Shown piece after piece: positions 37,201 to 40,177 of a stretch of DNA of 40,177 bases. The stretch's first letter is position 1; each line of letters opens with the position of its first letter. Location: positions 1 through 40,177 of the forward strand of contig JACQDB010000124.1 in NCBI GenBank assembly GCA_016201275.1, written 5' to 3'. This DNA comes from Acidobacteriota bacterium (GTDB lineage Bacteria > Acidobacteriota > Blastocatellia > UBA7656). The notes under the pieces were generated by a model. The model saw nothing but the letters and a program-made list of their open reading frames with translations. It did not search any database and had not been told where the DNA came from. Both the position numbers and the translations under genes were made by a program.

Positions 37201-37439
37201 CCGGCGTCGAGGTTGATGTAGAGAGTTTGCGTCGCGCTCCCGTGTTGAAGTACGACGCCACCCCTGATCGCGTGATCGTTTATTTGTGGCCAGCGGCAGG
37301 CGGCAGCGATTTCACGTTCACTTTTCGCCCACGCTTGAAAATCAAGGCGAAGGCACAACCGTCGCAACTCTATGATTACTACAACCCGGATGCTCGCGTT
37401 GCCGTTCCACCGGCACGGTTTGTCGTAAGCCAGAAATAG
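31299..37439 (+). CDS. Alpha-2-macroglobulin-like protein with chimeric insert
   Basis: A 2046-residue exported protein; start chosen because GAGGAGG lies 8 bases upstream. Signal peptide at about 1-28. MG-type domains follow (TDKPLYQPGQ near 265). Residues about 805-1090 contain three related units with DFWGNPYQ, KDPWGEPYQ and RDAWGQPLR, resembling the C-terminal domain of type II secretion pseudopilin GspG. Residues about 1174-1300 are a carboxypeptidase-regulatory domain (ITGVVSDPSGAVV) and a RAEV-xx-LPLPQRP segment like the start of acidobacterial TonB-dependent proteins. The A2M core resumes at DFPETLVWQP (about 1312). The thioester is C1529-A-E-Q. An Ala/Ser/Thr/Pro linker (about 1662-1690) with a 15-bp repeat interrupts the thioester domain. 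Confidence 0.9.
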   Translation: MRSAVLRWLLVVGCLSVALVLPFLAAPLPPAVRETEMRAELSRDGVTILVPITQRSGATPATLTLELLDSTDHKLAEATTRITLKQGENVSRLRLLWPQFAEAKDWQGRYDMLSWTRVQYRLSSAETPHAGALEVSGKRSLALMLNEWFTLRVIAPNDPAQRLPAQVRVFAENPLTGKPVTGVRIEASLTRQDDEEKRMDSVVKRGVTDAAGSVAFALSPPTLPDDESDKEITCELKIIAMRGVLRVEDERDIDFHNRTEAILTTDKPLYQPGQMLHLRTLVYDSFSHLPRPAETVSVEIEDAADQTVFERQLVTDRFGVASADWAIPATAPLGSYHIKVARPDDDEIESANVRVSRYELPTFVVDVEPDKSFYLPEQDAKVKVTARFVYGEPVKAGRVRVAREESRKWDFAKQKWEVKEGAVWEGETDASSAFVAQIPLAEEHASFKDEEYEKYQDVEYVARYTEAASGRSEERRFRLRLTKQAIHLYTFSTDSQQTPDLPLRFYVLANYADGTPVVADLAISATPNKTRPTAEATPVFTLQAHTDRHGIALIETAAKLNSAQDLRLEIQARDTKQATGAISEVLPISDDEVLRVQTERSLYHQNQPLRVAIQASVKKIPRLFVELFAGDRLIRSETVAVQDGRASVEFKPGSDLQGRINIIAYDPEEDTSYIWQAKRFAMLAVLYPVPRTLAIKARFERDAVKPGEAAHAIFTANAPNGAGRETSLGVVVYDTAVEERERTECETGQGRDDFRRFYARLLQWSQGLADVSLATLEQLDESKPFPADLELIAGALLQRLDYRYTFRSYAARIESGEVRSEFENLLDPLKATLDFILTRPSPSTYPRTAESLLALLAKYGVRLEQMTDFWGNPYQAKFAVRGTNYAITLSSNGPDEQANTRDDFDLIAHSRSFFEEHYKQEIAAAIDNFKAHHGRFPGNVAEVIGELNFRRATFLPAKDPWGEPYQLRYEASRQDSFYELRVVSSGRDRQFDKESFGDDLTLFDLKRDWFAETREAIRQALNARFAATQEFPANEAEWLALLKFSKIDFSRLRDAWGQPLRVSFKESSRYGRRTRIEKVAATPNAPAVDKVVSEAVTRRIRTIWIQVATPPSLAMRLAGLKEPVSFPLATYEQVVGEESQDEVLKEKNSSNDAKQGSEANSSTSQRRKVFPTGLAGAITGVVSDPSGAVVLGAIVTLTNSSTGAVLTTTTDDTGNYSFTSLSPGKYALRVDLQGFKSSTIESLEVRLSATTIADVTLDVGVTSETVNITAGSAALFQTDRAEVSSVSSVRKDVVNNLPLPQRPNQVSTPRLRQDFPETLVWQPSLVTDALGRAEIKFNVADSITTWRMAVIGSTADGMIGTATAELRAFQPFFVEHLPPPSLTLGDEIETPVVVRNYQERAADVTVKLAPAAWMQVLGSAEQTLHVAANDSATAPIAFQAITAGDFKQEAAAIGSTDGDRVAKPVAVRFDGRDSWQTRADLFQGETTMVVNVPSDALTDSTRLELKVYPDLFAHAIDGITGIARRPYGCAEQATSAGYTNLMVLQYLKRTGRKLPEVEKIARRNLEEAIARLRSFATASGGYSYFGEANSDMAVTSYILRFYVEAAAFTPVDNALIAGVQRYLAHQQRADGAWEWNGYWQHEKSIEQTNRLTALVAQALAQAQASTAPASPTQTSTAPGASTSAAKQEVDEPQKALAKSLDFLARATRERDDAYTLALYVMAAQQAGRTAAARESAKALLPMAQAEAGALFWDVENVTPFYGWGRAGRLETTGLVVEALMSVSNQPQPATRISAPEELEAAVRRGLLFVVQNKDEYGVWYSTQATVNALRALIAASSAEDLAQTTTQLAVSVDGSAAQTLAIPFAVGAPSVFDLQALFPQAFHAAGKHRVVLRADSSRHVSATIVARSALVWNDKDAKGISDNGGLRLRVSFDKTEIKQGETVTCTVHAERVAAAGYGMMLAEIGLPPGVEVDVESLRRAPVLKYDATPDRVIVYLWPAAGGSDFTFTFRPRLKIKAKAQPSQLYDYYNPDARVAVPPARFVVSQK

Positions 37440-37492
37440 GTTGTTGCTTGTTGGCAAAGTCGGCGACTACAATAGCGAACCAGGAGAGTCTT

Positions 37493-37783
37493 ATGAATTC
37501 CATAACGATTGCCGAATTAGAAAGCGATGTGCGCGGCTATCTGAAAAAAGTCCGCCAAGGCGAAGAGGTGTTGATCAAAGTTCGTAATCAACCAGTCGCC
37601 AAGATTGTCCTGCTGACGAAGGCTGATGAATTGACCGAAGCCGAACTGGAAGAGCATATGCAGAAACTCGCGGCGCAAGGCCGATTGCGACTGCCCGAAA
37701 TTGAACCTGATGATGAGTTCTGGGAAAAATTTTGGGCGGAATACGCAACCTCGGATAATGAACCTTGCGTCTCTTCGGAGTAA
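37493..37783 (+). CDS. Phd/YefM-family antitoxin
   Basis: A 96-residue protein. Residues 1-50 match the Phd/YefM DNA-binding fold (SITIAELESDVRGYLKKVRQG, then PVAKIVLL), and the acidic C-terminal half (EPDDEFWEKFWAEY) would bind the toxin. AGGAGA precedes ATG 37493. The PIN gene follows 28 bases later, making a type II pair likely to repress its own promoter. Confidence 0.85.
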   Translation: MNSITIAELESDVRGYLKKVRQGEEVLIKVRNQPVAKIVLLTKADELTEAELEEHMQKLAAQGRLRLPEIEPDDEFWEKFWAEYATSDNEPCVSSE

Positions 37784-37811
37784 ATGATGGAAGCTGTCAG
37801 GTGGGCGCGTG

Positions 37812-38252
37812 ATGAAGACTAATGTTGCTTTTGGGGACACCAGTGCAATCGTGCCTTTGTGCATTTTTCAGGAGACCAGCCTTCAAGCGCGGCAAATTCA
37901 ACGAGCTTTCCCAAAATCTGTTGTCAGTTGGGAGACTCTTGTAGAAGCTTTTAGCGCCTTCAATCGCGCTTTGCGGAAGGGCGCGTTGACCCAAGCCAAA
38001 TATGGTTTGGCGAGCAAGCAAATTCTGGCGCTGCAAAAATCGTGGTTTGAAGTTCCGCCTGACAGCCTAGTGAAAAGTCAGGCAGTTGAGTTGCTGGAAA
38101 GCTATCCTTTGCGAACCGGAGATGCGTTGCAACTGGCCGCCGCAATGATGCGGTGCAAAGGCAAACCGCGCCATCGCGCCTTTGTCTGTTTTGATCTATT
38201 GCTGGCCGAGGTCGCAACGCAAGTCGGCTTCACCGTCGTCGGCTTGCAATGA
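37812..38252 (+). CDS. PIN-domain toxin (VapC-like)
   Basis: A 146-residue putative ribonuclease. The acidic PIN residues are visible in FGDTSAIVPL, WETLVEAFSAF, RTGDALQLAAAM and VCFDLLLAEVA. It directly follows the antitoxin gene. ATG 37812 is chosen; GTG 37809 is equally possible and neither has a strong ribosome site, consistent with translational coupling. Confidence 0.83.
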   Translation: MKTNVAFGDTSAIVPLCIFQETSLQARQIQRAFPKSVVSWETLVEAFSAFNRALRKGALTQAKYGLASKQILALQKSWFEVPPDSLVKSQAVELLESYPLRTGDALQLAAAMMRCKGKPRHRAFVCFDLLLAEVATQVGFTVVGLQ

Positions 38253-38410
38253 ATCTGCGCCTACCTTCCCAACTTTTTCTGCGCTGTGCTATATTGCTGG
38301 TCTTTTGCAAACGCAAAACCGAGGTCAGATACTGGCTGCTGAAGGTGCGTAAAAATTTCTGAAAACCGGCATCTGACATCCGACACTGGACATTTTTCTA
38401 GGAGATTAAC

Positions 38411-39283
38411 TTGAGCATACTGGTTGATAAAAATACTCGCGTGGTGGTGCAAGGCATCACCGGCAAAGAGGGAACTTTTCATACTAAACAAATGGTCGCC
38501 TATGGCACCAACATCGTCGCCGGTGTCACCCCAGGCAAAGGTGGCACGACGCACGAAGGCATACCCATCTTCAACACCGTTGAAGACGCCGTGAACGCTA
38601 CGGGCGCAAACGCCAGCGTCATCTATGTGCCGCCGCCGTTTGCCGCCGATGCGGTAATGGAAGCCGCCGCCGCCGGATTGCCGCTGGCGGTCTGCATCAC
38701 CGAAGGCATACCGGCACTCGATATGGTCAAAGCTTTCGCCTATTTGAAAGGCCGCTCGACGCGGTTAATCGGCCCCAATTGTCCGGGCATTATTTCTCCG
38801 GGCAAATGTAAAATCGGCATCATGCCCGGCCACATTCATTCCGAAGGCCGCATCGGCGTGGTCTCGCGCAGCGGCACCTTGACCTATGAAGCCGTGCATC
38901 AATTATCGCTCGCCGGTTACGGTCAATCCACCGCCATAGGCATAGGCGGCGACCCTGTGATTGGTACGACGCACACCGATGCCTTGCGTTTGTTTAACGC
39001 AGACCCCGACACCGACGCGGTGATTATGATTGGCGAAATCGGCGGCACTGCCGAAGAGACCGCTGCCGCTTATGTTAAAGAGCATATGCAGAAGCCGGTG
39101 ATCGGTTTTATCGCTGGACAGACTGCGCCTCCCGGTCGGCGTATGGGACACGCAGGGGCGATCATTGCCGGTGGCAAAGGTACGGCGGCAGAGAAAATGG
39201 CGGCGATGACCGACGCCGGAATTCACGTTGTCAATAGCCCCGCCGACATGGGCGCGAAAGTCGCCGAAGTGCTGGGCAAATAA
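38411..39283 (+). CDS. sucD: Succinyl-CoA synthetase alpha subunit
   Basis: A 290-residue TCA-cycle enzyme subunit that carries the phosphohistidine and binds CoA. Visible motifs are [44 protein letters not shown] and the active-site His247 in RRMGHAGAI. Full length for the family. TTG start at 38411 with AGGAG upstream. The beta subunit gene sucC is not adjacent; a toxin-antitoxin pair lies upstream instead, so it must be elsewhere. Confidence 0.97.
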   Translation: MSILVDKNTRVVVQGITGKEGTFHTKQMVAYGTNIVAGVTPGKGGTTHEGIPIFNTVEDAVNATGANASVIYVPPPFAADAVMEAAAAGLPLAVCITEGIPALDMVKAFAYLKGRSTRLIGPNCPGIISPGKCKIGIMPGHIHSEGRIGVVSRSGTLTYEAVHQLSLAGYGQSTAIGIGGDPVIGTTHTDALRLFNADPDTDAVIMIGEIGGTAEETAAAYVKEHMQKPVIGFIAGQTAPPGRRMGHAGAIIAGGKGTAAEKMAAMTDAGIHVVNSPADMGAKVAEVLGK

Positions 39284-39348
39284 TCGGCAAGCGCCAGCGC
39301 ACGTCGGCAAATGTTTAATCCATAAAGTTATCGCCTCAAGTAGAAGTT

Positions 39349-39714
39349 ATGAAAGAGAAAGACTCGCCAACTCCTGATGCCACGAATGCGAACCTATCCG
39401 TAGAAGACGGCTCCGGGCAAGCGAAGAAGAAGAAAAACGCCCGCATTGTCTGCGCCAACGACAAAGAATTTTGGACGACGCAAAAACAGTTCTGGGTGTG
39501 GGTGCGCGAGGGGTTGGTGGATGTCACCGGGCAGAGGCCGCTGACCGGTAGATTCGCCGGAAAGCGGGAACGCTTGTTGGTCATGGTTCGCCACGTCATT
39601 TTGGATAACGCCAACCCGATTCATAAAGGGGCAGTGCTGGACGCCTATGCGAAACTGCCCCCGCATACCACTAAGATGCGCGACGAAGACCGCAAGAAAC
39701 CGGAAAACCGCTAA
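39349..39714 (+). CDS. Hypothetical basic protein
   Basis: A 121-residue hydrophilic protein, unrecognised. Its first 30 residues are low-complexity and end in a lysine run, and residues 35-100 contain a compact Trp-rich part (EFWTTQKQFWVWVREG, then a basic RFAGKRERLLVMVRHV helix). No signal peptide. The ribosome site before ATG 39349 is weak. It follows sucD by 65 bases. Codon-like composition supports it being a gene, but moderately. Confidence 0.5.
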   Translation: MKEKDSPTPDATNANLSVEDGSGQAKKKKNARIVCANDKEFWTTQKQFWVWVREGLVDVTGQRPLTGRFAGKRERLLVMVRHVILDNANPIHKGAVLDAYAKLPPHTTKMRDEDRKKPENR

Positions 39715-39825
39715 GTGAGTAGCCAAAAGTTATGTCAATCAAGATTTTATTTTAGCCTGTATTTATTAACCGATTGACAATTATTTTGTCACTACCCAGC
39801 GTGGTTGAAAATTGCTGGTCGCTTC

Positions 39826-39932
39826 GTTTTTGCGCCAGAGGCGCACAGGAGAGTAGCCCGTGGTAGCGCCACGGGAATTAGTTTTTGCGCCAGAGGCGCA
39901 CAGGAGGTTAGCCCGTGGTGAAGCCACGGGAA
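39826..39932. repeat. Tandem double-hairpin repeat, 55-bp period
   Basis: Two near-identical units begin with GTTTTTGCGCC at 39826 and 39881. Each holds a TGCGCC-AGA-GGCGCA hairpin and a CCCGTGG/CCACGGG hairpin; the differences sit mainly in the second hairpin's loop. This is a REP-like intergenic repeat, not CRISPR. Confidence 0.8.
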
Positions 39933-40177
39933 GGCGCAGGCGGCTTGACGGTCGCGCTCTGAAGGAGCGCCGGAGGCTGGCGTCGCCTCTCCTGCACCCT
40001 TTCAGGGCGCGCCGCGTTTGCTCAACCTGATTCCAGTGCCTGCAGCACTGGCTACCCTCCTACACCCCTGCGGGGCAAAGCTTACTTTTACCCATATCTT
40101 GTGCGCTTGTGATTAACAATTGATCCGTTAGTCCGCGAAGCGGGCGATAGCATATAGCCCAGGGTGACGCACAGCGG
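39933..40177. repeat. Mosaic of palindromic intergenic repeats
   Basis: No gene is seen. Short inverted repeats follow one another, including CCAGTGC/GCACTGG (40033-40051). The right edge has a CCGCGAAGCGGGC segment and ATAGCCCAGGGTG, resembling REP-type repeats and continuing beyond the window. Confidence 0.5.

Noticed and set aside
39826-39932. CRISPR array
   Set aside because: Only two units, almost no unique spacer, internal hairpins, and no cas genes.

Overview
The window looks like a chromosome segment from an Acidobacteriota bacterium, plausibly of the Blastocatellia type. Four things point there: an ~800-residue MacB/FtsX-type orphan permease of the acidobacterial ADOP kind, two giant secreted bacterial alpha-2-macroglobulins, a captured carboxypeptidase-regulatory domain of the sort found at the N-terminus of acidobacterial TonB-dependent proteins, and many short palindromic intergenic repeats. 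This placement is inference from gene families; there is no rRNA in the window. I saw no rRNA, tRNA, CRISPR array or intact insertion sequence.

Layout. 1-318: two nested or adjacent palindromic elements. 319-6381 (minus): alpha-2-macroglobulin with a CSEQ thioester. 7058-16933 (plus): the centre of interest, a RiPP-type gene cluster. It encodes a cobalamin-binding radical SAM enzyme with a PqqD-like C-terminus, a pseudo-radical-SAM protein that keeps only its SPASM-like cysteines, an active radical SAM/SPASM paralogue, two tandem precursor peptide genes sharing an exactly duplicated 142-bp RBS-plus-leader block, a PqqD-like/M50 membrane protease, a further radical SAM enzyme, and a UPF0489 (arginase-fold) TPR protein. 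17089-23911: M23 peptidase-like protein, STAND-type ATPase with TPRs, small exported protein, ADOP permease, then a strong hairpin terminator. 24280-27646: cupin-like protein and a three-part regulator (Cys-rich sensor, degenerate sigma-54-type AAA+, AraC helix-turn-helix). 27790-31020: MFS transporter, SDR, retropepsin-like protease. 31299-37439: a second alpha-2-macroglobulin with an unusual domain insertion at the bait-region position. 37493-38252: Phd/PIN toxin-antitoxin pair. 38411-39283: sucD. 39349-39714: hypothetical. 39826-40177: repeat-rich DNA.

How the cluster may work (inference). The leader peptides would be recognised by PqqD-like domains on the B12-radical SAM and M50 proteins. 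Three radical SAM enzymes and one inactive partner would modify the cores, the UPF0489 protein may act on the single arginine in each core, and the membrane M50 protease may remove the leader. The first core has no cysteine and the second only one, so thioether (sactipeptide-like) chemistry is unlikely to be the main outcome.

The most striking observation is that the second precursor copy is out of frame. Read straight, its leader is followed by only nine residues. In the +1 frame a 43-residue aromatic-rich core continues and its stop overlaps the M50 start as ATGA, the same coupling seen at the next two gene junctions.
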